Below are positions 35,230 to 44,209 of a DNA stretch of 64,000 nucleotides, piece after piece. Position 1 is the first letter of the stretch. Each line of letters opens with the position of its first letter. The stretch covers positions 186,001 to 250,000 of the forward strand of contig NZ_BMPG01000001.1 in assembly GCF_014647475.1 (NCBI RefSeq). Direction: 5' to 3'. The notes below the pieces were generated by a model, which saw only the letters and a list, made by a program, of their open reading frames with translations, had not been told where the DNA came from and searched no databases. The translations under genes were made by a program, and so were the position numbers. Origin of the DNA: Halocalculus aciditolerans (GTDB lineage Archaea > Halobacteriota > Halobacteria > Halobacteriales > Halobacteriaceae).

Positions 35230-36075
35230 CTACTCGTCCCCCGCGTTCGCGTCCCGTGCATCCACGTTCGCGCCCTGTGCGCCGCGGCCGCGGAGGAGCG
35301 CGACGACGTCCTCGCGCACGGACGCGACCTCGCCGATGACGGTCACGGCCGGCGGCGAGACGTCGTGTTCGTCGCGGACGTCGACGATGCTGTCGAGCGT
35401 CCCGGTCACGGTTCGCATGTCCGGCCACGTCCCGCGCTCGACGAGCGCGACCGGCGTCTCGCCGGCCATCCCCGCCTCCCGCAGCGCCCGCGTGTAGTCG
35501 GGGAGCCGGCCGACGCCCATCAACACGACAATCGTGCCGCCGGTCGCCGCGAGGGCGTCCCAGTCCACGGCGGATTCGGGCTTCGTCGGGTCCTCGTGGC
35601 CCGTCACGAAGGAGACGGAGGAGGCGAAATCGCGGTGCGTGACGGGGATGCCCGCCGCGCCGGGCGCGGCAATCGCCGACGTCACGCCCGGAACCACCTC
35701 GAACGGAATCTCGTGTTCGGCGAGGTACTGCGCTTCCTCGCCGCCGCGCCCGAAGACGAACGGGTCGCCGCCCTTCAGCCGAACCACGTCCCGCCCCGCC
35801 GTCGCGTGCGCGACGAGTCGCTCGTTGATCTCCCGCTGGCTCGTTCGCTCCCCGCCAGCGCGCTTCCCCACGTCCTCGCAGACCGCGTCGTCGATGGTGT
35901 CGAGGATCTCGGGACCGGGGAGTTTGTCGTGCATCACGACTGCCGCGTCGTCGAGGAGCTCGCGCGCGCGCACCGTGAGGAGGCCCGGGTCGCCCGGCCC
36001 GCTCCCCACGAGGTACACGGTTCCCGTCTCGGTATCTCGCCGTCCGTCGCTCCGGCTCGCGTCTCCCTCACTCAT
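35230..36075 (-). CDS. cobA: Uroporphyrinogen-III C-methyltransferase (SUMT)
   Basis: 281 residues. Methylates uroporphyrinogen III at C2 and C7 using SAM to give precorrin-2, the branch to siroheme and cobalamin. SUMT signatures: VYLVGSGPGDPGLLTVRA, VKRLKGGDPFVFGRG-type (RLKGGDPFVFGRGGEE), VPGVTSAIAAPGAAGIPVTHR, and the GHEDPTKP loop. The ATG overlaps the hemC stop (ATGA). Coding between hemC and hemD makes the operon serve both heme and siroheme/cobalamin. A short Ser/Asp-rich N-terminal tail precedes the fold. Confidence 0.94.
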   Translation of the reverse strand: MSEGDASRSDGRRDTETGTVYLVGSGPGDPGLLTVRARELLDDAAVVMHDKLPGPEILDTIDDAVCEDVGKRAGGERTSQREINERLVAHATAGRDVVRLKGGDPFVFGRGGEEAQYLAEHEIPFEVVPGVTSAIAAPGAAGIPVTHRDFASSVSFVTGHEDPTKPESAVDWDALAATGGTIVVLMGVGRLPDYTRALREAGMAGETPVALVERGTWPDMRTVTGTLDSIVDVRDEHDVSPPAVTVIGEVASVREDVVALLRGRGAQGANVDARDANAGDE

Positions 36076-37187
36076 TCTCGCTTCGCCTCCTCGATGAGGT
36101 CGCTCGCGCCCGCGGCGTCGAGGTCGTCGGCGAGCGCGCGCGCCGCCGCCGCGTAGTCGTCGGCCGGCAGGTCGCGGCCCTCCGTGACGGACTCGGAGCC
36201 GTCCTCGCTGAACACCTGGACTTCCGCGCGCACCGTCTCGCCCTTCACGAACGCGTGCACGCCGAGCGGCGCGATACAGCCGCCGCCGAGCTCTTCGAGG
36301 ACGATGCGTTCGACGGTCGTCTCGACGCGCGAACGCGGGTGGTCGAGCACGTCGTGGAGCGTGTCCGCGAGGTCGCCCTCGACGGCCGTCACCGCGAGCG
36401 CGCCCTGCCCCGGCGCGGGCACGTGCTCGTTCACGTCGAGGTCCACGAGCGGCACGTCGTGCGCCAGCCCCGACCGCTCCAAGCCCGCGCGCGCCAGCAC
36501 GATAGCGTCGTACTCCACGTCGACGTCGCGCTCCATCGAGGAGCGCTCGAGCTCGTTCAGCGAATCGAACCACTCCTCGACCGTGCGCTCGTACTCGCGC
36601 TCCACGCTGCTCGGGTCCGAATCCACGCGCTTCTCCGCGCGCTGACGCTTCTCCTGATACTCGTCTTCCGCGTCGAGACGCGCCTCGTGCTTCGCCTGCA
36701 TGTGCGGCGCGAGCAGCTTCTCGAGGCGCGTATCTACGTTCCCCCGCAGCGGCTCGACCTCGAGGTCCGGCCGCCGCGCGAGCACCTGCGCCTTCCGCCG
36801 CAGACTCGACGTGCCGACGACTGCGCCCGCCGGAAGCTCGTCCAGCGTGCTCCCGTCCGGCGTCACGAGCGCGTCCCCCGCGCTCGCCCGCGGCGGCACC
36901 GCCGCGAACACCATATCCTCCGGCGTGTCCGTCGGCACGTCCTTCATCGAGTGCACCGCCGCGTCCGCCTCGCCCGCGAGCACGACTTCGTCGACGGCGC
37001 GCACGAACGCCCCCGTCTTCCCCAGGTCCTGGATGAGTTCGTCCGTCACGCGGTCGCCGACCGTCTCCACCTCGACCAGTTCGACCTCGTGTCGCCGGTC
37101 CTCCAACGCCGCCTGTATCTCCGCCGCCTGCCGACGCGCGAGAGTCGACCCCCGCGTCGCCAGCCGCACGGACTCGCGACTACGCAT
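36072..37187 (-). CDS. hemC: Porphobilinogen deaminase (hydroxymethylbilane synthase)
   Basis: 371 residues versus about 310 in most bacteria. Polymerises four porphobilinogens. Motifs: LATRGSTLARRQ (9-20), the AVHSMKDVPTDTP catalytic Asp region (77-89), GTSSLRRKAQ (125-134), LRGNVDTRLEKL, VPAPGQGALA, and the dipyrromethane-bearing Cys304 in GGGCIAPLG. The excess length is one charged insertion at about 159-224 between LEKL and YDAIVLA. First gene of hemC-cobA-hemD. Confidence 0.95.
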   Translation of the reverse strand: MRSRESVRLATRGSTLARRQAAEIQAALEDRRHEVELVEVETVGDRVTDELIQDLGKTGAFVRAVDEVVLAGEADAAVHSMKDVPTDTPEDMVFAAVPPRASAGDALVTPDGSTLDELPAGAVVGTSSLRRKAQVLARRPDLEVEPLRGNVDTRLEKLLAPHMQAKHEARLDAEDEYQEKRQRAEKRVDSDPSSVEREYERTVEEWFDSLNELERSSMERDVDVEYDAIVLARAGLERSGLAHDVPLVDLDVNEHVPAPGQGALAVTAVEGDLADTLHDVLDHPRSRVETTVERIVLEELGGGCIAPLGVHAFVKGETVRAEVQVFSEDGSESVTEGRDLPADDYAAAARALADDLDAAGASDLIEEAKRE

Positions 37188-37420
37188 TATACCTGTACTC
37201 TACCGCCCGCCGTTGAAACCCCCTTCCATCTCGACTTGGACTCGTCCGCCCGTTTCCCGTTCACTCTCGATGGTCCTCGTTCTCTCTCGTTCTCTTACCG
37301 CGACCGTGGACGGAGCATCCGTCGGTATCTCTGAAAGCCCCTCGCCGACAGCGGTTCCGTCACTCGCGGTCGCTGTAACTGGCGCAGGAACCGCGACGGA
37401 GAATACGGAAAGAGCCCGCG

Positions 37421-38695
37421 TTAGAGGACGTCGTCGTAGGCGTCGAGGGTGGCGTCGACGTCCGCCTGCGTGTGGGCGTCGGAGACGAACTGGCTCTCGA
37501 ACTGGTTCTGCGCGAGCATGATGCCGCGCTCCTGCATCTGCGGGCGGAACACGCGGTTCCAGCGGTCGACGGCGGCTTTCCCGACGTCGGCGGTGTTCTC
37601 CGGGGGTTCGCCGTCGCGCGTGAAGACGACTTTGAACAGGCTGTCCGTTCCCACCACAGAGTACGGGAGGCCTTTGTCGTCGACGATGTCGCGGAGGCCG
37701 TCCCGGAGGTCGTCGCCGAGCGCGTTCACGTGGTCGTAGACGTCCTTCTCCGCGGCGTAGGTGAGCGTCTGGAGGCCGGCGGCCATCGTGACCGGGTGGC
37801 CGGAGAACGTCCCCGCTTGGAAGACGTCGCCGACCGGCGTGAGGTGCTCCATGACTTCCGTTCTTCCGCCGAGCGCGCCGACGGGGAACCCGCCGCCGAC
37901 GATCTTCCCGAACGTCGTCAGGTCGGGCGTGACGTCGAACTTGCCCTGCGCGCAGGCGAGGCCGCCGACGCGGAAGCCCGTGATGACCTCGTCGAACACG
38001 AGGAGGCTCCCGTGCTCGCGGGTCAGCCCGCGCAGGTGGTCGTGGTAGCCGTCCTGTGGCTCCACGATGCCCTTGTTCGCCATGACGGGTTCGACGAGGA
38101 CGGCGGCGATGTCGTCGCCGTGCTCCTCGAAGACCTCGCTCGCGGCCGCCCGGTCGTTGAACGGGACGGGAATCGTGTGCTCCGCGAAGGACTGCGGAAT
38201 CCCGGCGGAGGACGGCCGTGCGTGCTCTGCGTCGCCCTCGACGAGCGTCGACTCCTGCGCGCCGTGGTAGCCGCCCTCCATCACGACGACCTTGCTCCGG
38301 CCGGTGTAGCCGCGCGCCAGCCGAACGGCCGAGACCGTCGCCTCCGTCCCCGAGTTCACGAACCGCAGCATCTCCACCGAGGGGACGTGACGCGTCACGA
38401 ACTCCGCGAGCTCCACCTCGACCTCGGTCGGCATCCCGTACATCGGCCCCTCGCTCGTCCGGCGCTGCACCGAACTCGTCACGCGCTCCGGCGCGTCGTG
38501 CCCGAGGAGGAGCGGTCCCAGCCCCATCACCCAGTCCACGTACTTGTTCCCGTCCGCGTCCACTACGTGCCCCGCGTCGCCCTTCCGCACGAACGTCGGA
38601 TACGGCTGCGGTGCCGCCCGAACGGACGAGTTCACGCCCCCGACGAGCACGTCGAGCGCGCGGTCGTAGAGCTCTCGAGAGGTATCGCGGTTCAT
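37421..38695 (-). CDS. hemL: Glutamate-1-semialdehyde 2,1-aminomutase
   Basis: 424 residues, class-III PLP aminotransferase. Converts glutamate-1-semialdehyde to 5-aminolevulinate in the C5 pathway. Start [27 protein letters not shown] is characteristic; SGTEAT near 115-120, FDEVITGFR (234-242) and the PLP lysine K264 in [14 protein letters not shown]. Upstream of hemC on the same strand with 233 bp between; that spacer shows no gene. HemA, which supplies the substrate, is not in the window. Divergent from the VOC gene. Confidence 0.96.
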   Translation of the reverse strand: MNRDTSRELYDRALDVLVGGVNSSVRAAPQPYPTFVRKGDAGHVVDADGNKYVDWVMGLGPLLLGHDAPERVTSSVQRRTSEGPMYGMPTEVEVELAEFVTRHVPSVEMLRFVNSGTEATVSAVRLARGYTGRSKVVVMEGGYHGAQESTLVEGDAEHARPSSAGIPQSFAEHTIPVPFNDRAAASEVFEEHGDDIAAVLVEPVMANKGIVEPQDGYHDHLRGLTREHGSLLVFDEVITGFRVGGLACAQGKFDVTPDLTTFGKIVGGGFPVGALGGRTEVMEHLTPVGDVFQAGTFSGHPVTMAAGLQTLTYAAEKDVYDHVNALGDDLRDGLRDIVDDKGLPYSVVGTDSLFKVVFTRDGEPPENTADVGKAAVDRWNRVFRPQMQERGIMLAQNQFESQFVSDAHTQADVDATLDAYDDVL

Positions 38696-38806
38696 ACCTC
38701 GACCGACGGCGGCGGAGAGAAAGAATGTAGGGGGTTCGCGTCGCCCCGCAGCCGACGCCTCCCATCGGCCTCACCGTTTACCTCCCCTCGCAGTGAAGTG
38801 ACAGAC

Positions 38807-39664
38807 ATGACCGAAGGCGACCTCCCCGCGTCGGCGCGCGTCGGGCGCGCAGCGCTCGTCGTATCGGACGTCGACGACCTCACCGAGTTCTACCGCGACG
38901 TCGTCGGCCTCGCCGTCCTCGACCGGGAGCGGGACCGCGCGACGCTCGGCGCGGGCGACACGCCCCTGCTGGAACTCCGCGCGGGCGACGTCGGCGAGCG
39001 CCCGCCGAACGCGGCCGGCCTCTTCCACGTCGCCTTCCGCCTCCCCGACCGCGACGCGCTCGCGGACGCCTTCCGGCGAATCCGCGCGAACTGGCGGCTC
39101 TCCGGGGCCTCCGACCACCGCGTCAGCGAAGCGCTCTACCTCCGCGACCCCGAGGGGAACGGCGTCGAACTCTACCGGGACCGCGAGCGGAGCGCGTGGC
39201 CGACGACGGACGACGGCCGCGTCGAGATGGACACGCGCTCGCTCGACCTCGACGCGCTCGCCGCGGACGCGCTCGCCGGCTCGGGAGACGGCGAGGTCGG
39301 CGGTCGCGCGCCGGCCGGGACCGATATCGGGCACGTCCACCTCGAAGTGACGGACCTCGCCGCCGCCCGCGCGTTCTACGTGGACGCGCTCGGCCTGCGC
39401 GTTCGACAGGACTGGGGCGACGGGGCCCTCTTCACGGCCGCCGGCGACTACCACCATCACGTCGGTTTGAACGCGTGGAACGCCCGGAGCGAACCGCTCG
39501 CGGGCCGCGGGCTCGACTGGTTCGAACTCCTCGTCCCGGACGCCGACGCCGTCGACGCGGCGACCGCTCGGCTCCGCGGCGCGGGCTTCGACGTCGAGCG
39601 CGTGGACGACGGCGTCGCCGCGACCGACGCGGACGGTATCGAAGTTCGCCTTCGGACGGAGTGA
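38807..39664 (+). CDS. VOC-superfamily protein, CatE-like (two glyoxalase domains)
   Basis: 285 residues. Two vicinal-oxygen-chelate modules: residues about 10-130 (VGRAALVVSDVDDLTEFYRD, FHVAFRLPD, LYLRDPEGNGVELYRDR) and about 165-280 (IGHVHLEVTDLAAARAFYVD, DYHHHVGLNAWN). Resembles catechol-2,3-dioxygenase-type CatE proteins, and metal ligands His and Glu are visible in both halves (VELYRDR Glu). Substrate unknown. I chose the ATG at 38807; the open frame upstream runs over hemL and is a shadow. Confidence 0.82.
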   Translation: MTEGDLPASARVGRAALVVSDVDDLTEFYRDVVGLAVLDRERDRATLGAGDTPLLELRAGDVGERPPNAAGLFHVAFRLPDRDALADAFRRIRANWRLSGASDHRVSEALYLRDPEGNGVELYRDRERSAWPTTDDGRVEMDTRSLDLDALAADALAGSGDGEVGGRAPAGTDIGHVHLEVTDLAAARAFYVDALGLRVRQDWGDGALFTAAGDYHHHVGLNAWNARSEPLAGRGLDWFELLVPDADAVDAATARLRGAGFDVERVDDGVAATDADGIEVRLRTE

Positions 39665-39956
39665 ACGCGCGACGCGTCGCTCCGCGGCGTCGCGTCTCGC
39701 GAGAATAGAACCGAGGACTGCGCGGTGAAACGCAGTTGCCGGGTCGGCGGTCGTGACCCGCCGTCGTGGCGGCCCGGCGGCCGCCCGCAGGGGGCGACGG
39801 TGATGAGCACACCCACAGTGATTGCGGCCGTCGCCCGAGGCCGTCATGCCATACGTCGCAGTGGTCTTTTACTTTCTCACCTCCGTCTCATGGCGTTCGG
39901 TTCCCTCGCCCGGCTCGCTGTATATGGGGTCATCGGGAGCGATCCAGACCATACTT
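39665..39956. other. 292-bp convergent spacer, structured GC-rich core
   Basis: No gene seen. 39741-39800 can fold strongly (GGGTC...GACCC and CCGCC...GGCGG arms nested), and the part from 39850 is less GC-rich, with GTATATGGGG near 39922. Could be a transcript-end structure of the VOC gene or of amt, which converge here; a small RNA cannot be excluded. Confidence 0.3.
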
Positions 39957-41645
39957 CTACACCGCCTCCGGCCCGGTCTTGCCGGTGCGGACCTGCGTCG
40001 CCTTGGCGACCGGCCAGACGAACACCTTCCCGTCACCCGGTTCGCCGGTGTTCGCGGCGTCGCAGATGGCGTCGACGACGTCGTCCGCGGGGACGTCGGC
40101 GACGACGCACTCGATCTTCACTTTCTCGTGGAGGTCGACGGTGTACTCCTCGCCGCGCCACTGGCCGGTCTTCGCGGGCTGACTGCCGCGCCCGGAGACG
40201 CGGGTGACGGTGAGCGAGGGCGCGCCGACTTCGGCGAGCGCGGTCTTCACGTCCGGCAGGACGCCGGGGCGGACGACCGCGGTGACCATCTCGATGTCGT
40301 TCGGTTCGAGGCCGCCGTCGGTGCGCAGGGCGTCCGCGGAGACCGCGTTCCCGCCGTCAGTGCGGACGCCGGCCGGGCCTTCGCGGCCGAACTCGGGGTA
40401 GGTCTCGACGCCGTGTTCGGCGACGTCGAGGCCTTCGCGTTCGTGGTCGGGGCTGACGCGGGCCTGTCCGAGCGCGCGGGCCGCGCCGAACACGACCGCG
40501 GTCGTCACGGCGGTCCAGCCGACGATGACGACGACGCCGACGGCCTGCACCCAGAGCTGGCCGAGCGAGAACCCGGCGGTCGAGATGAAGGGGAAGGCGA
40601 GCGCGCCGAGGATGCCCGCGCTCCCGTGGACGGGGAAGACCGCGCAGACGTCGTCGACGCCGAGGCGCTTCTCGACGAACTCGAAGACGACGGGGAGCTG
40701 TGCCCCGGCGAGGAGGCCGACGGCGACCGCGCCCGGCCAGACGACGGCGTCAGTGATGCCGGTGATGCCGACGAGGCCGGCGAGCAGGCCGTTCGCGACG
40801 TAGAGCGTGTCGACCTTCCCGGTCTTGAGCATCGAGACGGCACCCGCGCCGACCGCGCCCGCGGCCATGGCGAGCGTCGTCGTGAGCGCGACGCGGCCGA
40901 CGGTGGCGAACGCGGCGAGCGTGACGGTGCCGTCGTCGGCGACGCTGAGGACGCTCGCGGCCGTGCCGACGTTGAAGCCGTACCAGCCGAACGCGAGGAT
41001 GAGCGTGCCGAGCACGGCGAACGTGATGGAGTGCCCGGGAATGACGTTCACCTCGCCGTCGGGGCCGAAGCGGTCCATGCGCGGGCCGATGACCCACGCG
41101 GCGACGAGGCCGGCGACGCCGCCCATCCCGTGGACGACCATCCCGCCGGCGAAGTCGTGGAAGCCGAGGTCGGCGAGCAGGCCCGTGCCGCCCCACGTGA
41201 TTCCGGAGACGACGGGGTAGATGACGGCGGCGAGGACCATCGTGTACGCGACGTACGTGCGGAGTTTCGCGCGGCCCGCGACCGCCCCGGAGACGATGGT
41301 CGCGGCCGTCATGGCGAACACCGCGCCGAACAGCCAGTCTACCCAGGCGTTCGCGCTCCCCGGTGAGAGCGTCGAGGCGAACGCGCCCGCGACGTCAGCG
41401 CTCCCCCCGGAGGTGAGGACGCCGGCGATGGTGGAGACGGCCGCGCCCACGAGGAAGAACACGAGGACGCCGACGCTCCACGTCAGGAGGTTCTTCGTGA
41501 GCTGGTTCGCGACGTTCTTCGCCCGCACCTGCCCCGCCTCCAGCATGGCGAAGCCGGCGTGCATGAAGAAGATGAGGAACGTCACGACCAGGACCCAGAG
41601 GAGGTTGACGCCCTCGGCGATCGCTTCCACGCCCGTCACAGCCAT
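39957..41645 (-). CDS. amt: Ammonium transporter fused to a P-II domain
   Basis: 562 residues. Residues 1-395 are an Amt/Rh channel with 11 helices and the twin histidines H172 (MVVHGMGG) and H340 (FPVHGSAG). After a Gly/Asp-rich linker (about 396-449), residues 450-562 form a P-II (GlnK) domain: [17 protein letters not shown], the T-loop with Tyr501 in RGEEYTVD, and the C-terminal [10 protein letters not shown]...QVRTG. In most organisms GlnK is a separate protein that plugs Amt; here regulator and channel are covalent. No separate glnK follows. Confidence 0.93.
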   Translation of the reverse strand: MAVTGVEAIAEGVNLLWVLVVTFLIFFMHAGFAMLEAGQVRAKNVANQLTKNLLTWSVGVLVFFLVGAAVSTIAGVLTSGGSADVAGAFASTLSPGSANAWVDWLFGAVFAMTAATIVSGAVAGRAKLRTYVAYTMVLAAVIYPVVSGITWGGTGLLADLGFHDFAGGMVVHGMGGVAGLVAAWVIGPRMDRFGPDGEVNVIPGHSITFAVLGTLILAFGWYGFNVGTAASVLSVADDGTVTLAAFATVGRVALTTTLAMAAGAVGAGAVSMLKTGKVDTLYVANGLLAGLVGITGITDAVVWPGAVAVGLLAGAQLPVVFEFVEKRLGVDDVCAVFPVHGSAGILGALAFPFISTAGFSLGQLWVQAVGVVVIVGWTAVTTAVVFGAARALGQARVSPDHEREGLDVAEHGVETYPEFGREGPAGVRTDGGNAVSADALRTDGGLEPNDIEMVTAVVRPGVLPDVKTALAEVGAPSLTVTRVSGRGSQPAKTGQWRGEEYTVDLHEKVKIECVVADVPADDVVDAICDAANTGEPGDGKVFVWPVAKATQVRTGKTGPEAV

Positions 41646-41989
41646 TCGAAATCACCCGGACATTCGTCCACCGATGCGACAGATAGGTTCGTGTTTGTCT
41701 CGTCCATCTTCGGATGAATGACTACAGAGACTCATACTTAGTGGTTTGCTTGAAGAATCCGAAGAAATACGCGAGTGAAAATTCATCCGTCTAATACTAG
41801 GGCGGATACCCTGTGTATAAGGATGTATTCTGTCCGATTCGGCGGCAAAATCTACACTTCGAGTGGGCGAATGTCGACGAAAGTATTGCCCGAACCGCCC
41901 CGGAACGCGGGTGCGCGCCGCGCCCACGACCCACACTCCACGTGGGTCCACACTCACTCTTTCTCCTCGCCGCCCGACGGCTCGCCCGC
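41646..41989. promoter_or_regulatory. 344-bp amt/hemB spacer with repeated CGGAT half-sites
   Basis: The first 140 bp, upstream of amt, are AT-richer than the surroundings and hold inverted copies: CTTCGGATGAAT at 41709-41719 (CGGATGAAT 41711-41719), ATCCGAAG at 41757-41764, ATTCATCCG at 41781-41789, plus GGCGGATACC near 41805. This looks like a regulator-binding region for amt. The rest, 41830-41989, leads to the end of hemB and shows no gene. Confidence 0.45.
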
Positions 41990-43000
41990 TTACAGCGCTT
42001 CGGCGACGTCCTCGGCGAAGTACGTCACGATGAGGTCCGCGCCCGCGCGCTTCATCGAGAGCAGCGACTCCAGCGCGACCGCCTCTAAGTCGAGCCAGCC
42101 CTTCTCCGCCGCCGCGTGCAACATCGCGTACTCGCCCGAGACGTTGTACGCCGCGACCGGCACGTCCACCGACTCCCGGACGTCCCGGACGACGTCGAGG
42201 TACGGCAGTCCGGGTTTCACCATCACCGCGTCCGCGCCCTCCTCGACGTCTAACTCCGCTTCCACCAGCGCCTCTCGCCGGTTCGCGGGGTCCATCTGGT
42301 AGTGCCGCCGGTCGCCGAACGCCGGCGCGCCGTCCGCCGCGTCGCGGAACGGCCCGTAGAACGACGACTCGTACTTCACTGCGTAGGCGAGAATCGGGAC
42401 GTCTTGGTGCCCGGCGTCGTCGAGCGCTCCCCGAATCGCGCCGACCTGTCCGTCCGTCATCGCGGACGGAGCGACCATGTCCGCGCCCGCCGCCGCGTGC
42501 GACACCGCCGTCCGCGCGAGCAACTCCAGGGTCTCGTCGTTCCTCACCGTGAGGCTCTCCGCGTCGCTGTCCGCCGCCCCGTCCTCCCACGCCTCGTGCG
42601 CTTCGCTGGTGAGAACCCCGCAGTGGCCGTGCTCGGTGTACTCACAGAGACAGACGTCCGTCATCACGTACGCGTCCGTCGCAGCCGTTATCGCTCGAAC
42701 TGCCTCCTGCACCACGCCGTCGCTCGCCCACGCCCGCGACCCCGTCTCGTCCTTCGACTCGGGAATCCCGAACACCATGACGGACTCCACGCCCGTCGCG
42801 AGCACTTCCTCGACGCGCGCCACCGCCTCGTCGACGGGCACGCGCTCGTGCCCCGGCATCGACTCGATCGCCTGGCGCTCGTCGAGCGTCGCGTCCACGA
42901 ACACCGGCACTACGAGATCGCTCGCCGAGACGCTCGTCTCGCTCACTAGCTCCCGAATCCCGTCCCGTCGCAGTCGGCGCGGTCGGCGCGTCGGCGTCAT
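41990..43000 (-). CDS. hemB: Delta-aminolevulinic acid dehydratase (porphobilinogen synthase)
   Basis: 336 residues. Condenses two 5-aminolevulinates to porphobilinogen. Zinc-type active site: C117, C119 and C127 in [14 protein letters not shown], and the Schiff-base lysines K209 ([15 protein letters not shown]) and K262 ([11 protein letters not shown]). Start [13 protein letters not shown] is typical. TATA-like CGCTAAACC (bottom strand, near 43027-43036) is about 27-36 nt upstream. Same strand as hemL-hemC-cobA-hemD but separated from them by amt and the VOC gene. Confidence 0.97.
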   Translation of the reverse strand: MTPTRRPRRLRRDGIRELVSETSVSASDLVVPVFVDATLDERQAIESMPGHERVPVDEAVARVEEVLATGVESVMVFGIPESKDETGSRAWASDGVVQEAVRAITAATDAYVMTDVCLCEYTEHGHCGVLTSEAHEAWEDGAADSDAESLTVRNDETLELLARTAVSHAAAGADMVAPSAMTDGQVGAIRGALDDAGHQDVPILAYAVKYESSFYGPFRDAADGAPAFGDRRHYQMDPANRREALVEAELDVEEGADAVMVKPGLPYLDVVRDVRESVDVPVAAYNVSGEYAMLHAAAEKGWLDLEAVALESLLSMKRAGADLIVTYFAEDVAEAL

Positions 43001-43090
43001 ACTACCCGCTATCCTCGCGAGAGGTTTAGCGTTCCCGAACCCGGCGCGGCCGCCGCCTCGCTTCGCGGCCGCCTCCAGGAACGGGGCGGG

Positions 43091-44203
43091 TCAGACCGAT
43101 CCGAGGTCCTTCTTCTTCCGCATGAGGTAGAGGAAGTAGGGGCCGCCCACGAGCCCGGTGATGATGCCGACCGGAAGTTGAATCGGGCTGAGCGCGAGGC
43201 GCGCGCCGACGTCTGCGCCGACGAGGAGCGCCGGCCCGAGGAAGAGACAGCCCACCAGGAGGCGCTTGGAGTCGCTGCCGACGATGTTGCGCACCATGTG
43301 CGGGACGATGAGGCCGACGAAGCCGACGAGGCCGGCGACGGCGATGGCGGCGGCCGTCGAGAGAATCGCGATACCGGCGACCGCGAAGCGGATCTTCTCG
43401 ACGTTCATCCCGAGCGAGGAGGCGGTCTCCTCGCCGAGGAGGAGGACGTCGAGCTCTCTGGTGACGGCGAGCGCGAGCGCCATCGAGAGGACGGTGAACG
43501 GGAGCGCGATGCGCACCTGCCCCCAGTCAGTACCGAGGAGGGAGCCGGAGAGCCACGTCTGCGCGGACATGACCACGCTGAGGTCGTCGATGAAGAAGAA
43601 CAGCGCGCGCTGGACAGAGCTGAACACCGTCCCGACGACGACGCCCGCGAGGACGAGTCGAACGGGCGACGTGCCGTTCTTCCACGCGATGACGTAGACG
43701 ACGAGGAACGCGATCGTCCCGCCGATGGCGGCGAGCAACGGGAGCAGCGGCAGGTAGCTCGACATGAAGGTGAGCGTGACGAGGACGACGAGGCCGGCGC
43801 CGTCGCTGATGCCGAGCACGTACGGGCTCGCGAGCTCGTTCCGCGTGACGACTTGGAAGATCGCGCCGGAGACCGCGAGGTTCGCGCCGACGAGGACGCC
43901 GACGAGGATGCGCGGCAGGCGGATGTTCCAGACGATGAGCTGTTGGCGCGTGAACCACTCGGGGATGCCGCCGCCGAGGAGGAACGCGCGCCACGCGGTG
44001 AGGCTGAGGAGGACGTCGGCGTCGAAGACGGTGTGCCACGCCTCCGCGAGGGTGAGCGGGTAAGCGCCGAAGCTCACCTGTAACAGGGTCGCGCCGAGGA
44101 GGATTGCGAGGCTCCCGAGCGCGACGCCGACGAGTTTCGAGTTCGCGTACCACTCTCCCCACTCCGAGCGGCGCTGTGCGAGGATGTCAGAGACCTTGCT
44201 CAT
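43091..44203 (-). CDS. FecCD-type iron/cobalamin ABC permease
   Basis: 370 residues, about ten helices. FecCD landmarks: LSLTAWRAFLL, NIRLPRILVGVLVGANLAVSGAIFQVVTRNELASPYVLGISDGAG, LLGEETASSLGMNVEKIR, and GLIVPHMVRNIVG. Imports siderophores, heme or vitamin B12 with a binding protein and ATPase. It follows the binding-protein gene after 6 bp. No ATPase gene is next to it. Next downstream is hemB on the same strand, 90 bp away. Confidence 0.9.
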   Translation of the reverse strand: MSKVSDILAQRRSEWGEWYANSKLVGVALGSLAILLGATLLQVSFGAYPLTLAEAWHTVFDADVLLSLTAWRAFLLGGGIPEWFTRQQLIVWNIRLPRILVGVLVGANLAVSGAIFQVVTRNELASPYVLGISDGAGLVVLVTLTFMSSYLPLLPLLAAIGGTIAFLVVYVIAWKNGTSPVRLVLAGVVVGTVFSSVQRALFFFIDDLSVVMSAQTWLSGSLLGTDWGQVRIALPFTVLSMALALAVTRELDVLLLGEETASSLGMNVEKIRFAVAGIAILSTAAAIAVAGLVGFVGLIVPHMVRNIVGSDSKRLLVGCLFLGPALLVGADVGARLALSPIQLPVGIITGLVGGPYFLYLMRKKKDLGSV

Positions 44204-44209
44204 CGAGGG

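Noticed and set aside
37472-38806. Upstream extension of the VOC gene
   Set aside because: Antisense to hemL, without recognisable domain.
39741-39800. Strongly folding GC-rich segment considered as a stable RNA gene
   Set aside because: No match to conserved RNase P, SRP or tRNA motifs that I could find; kept only as a structured convergent spacer.
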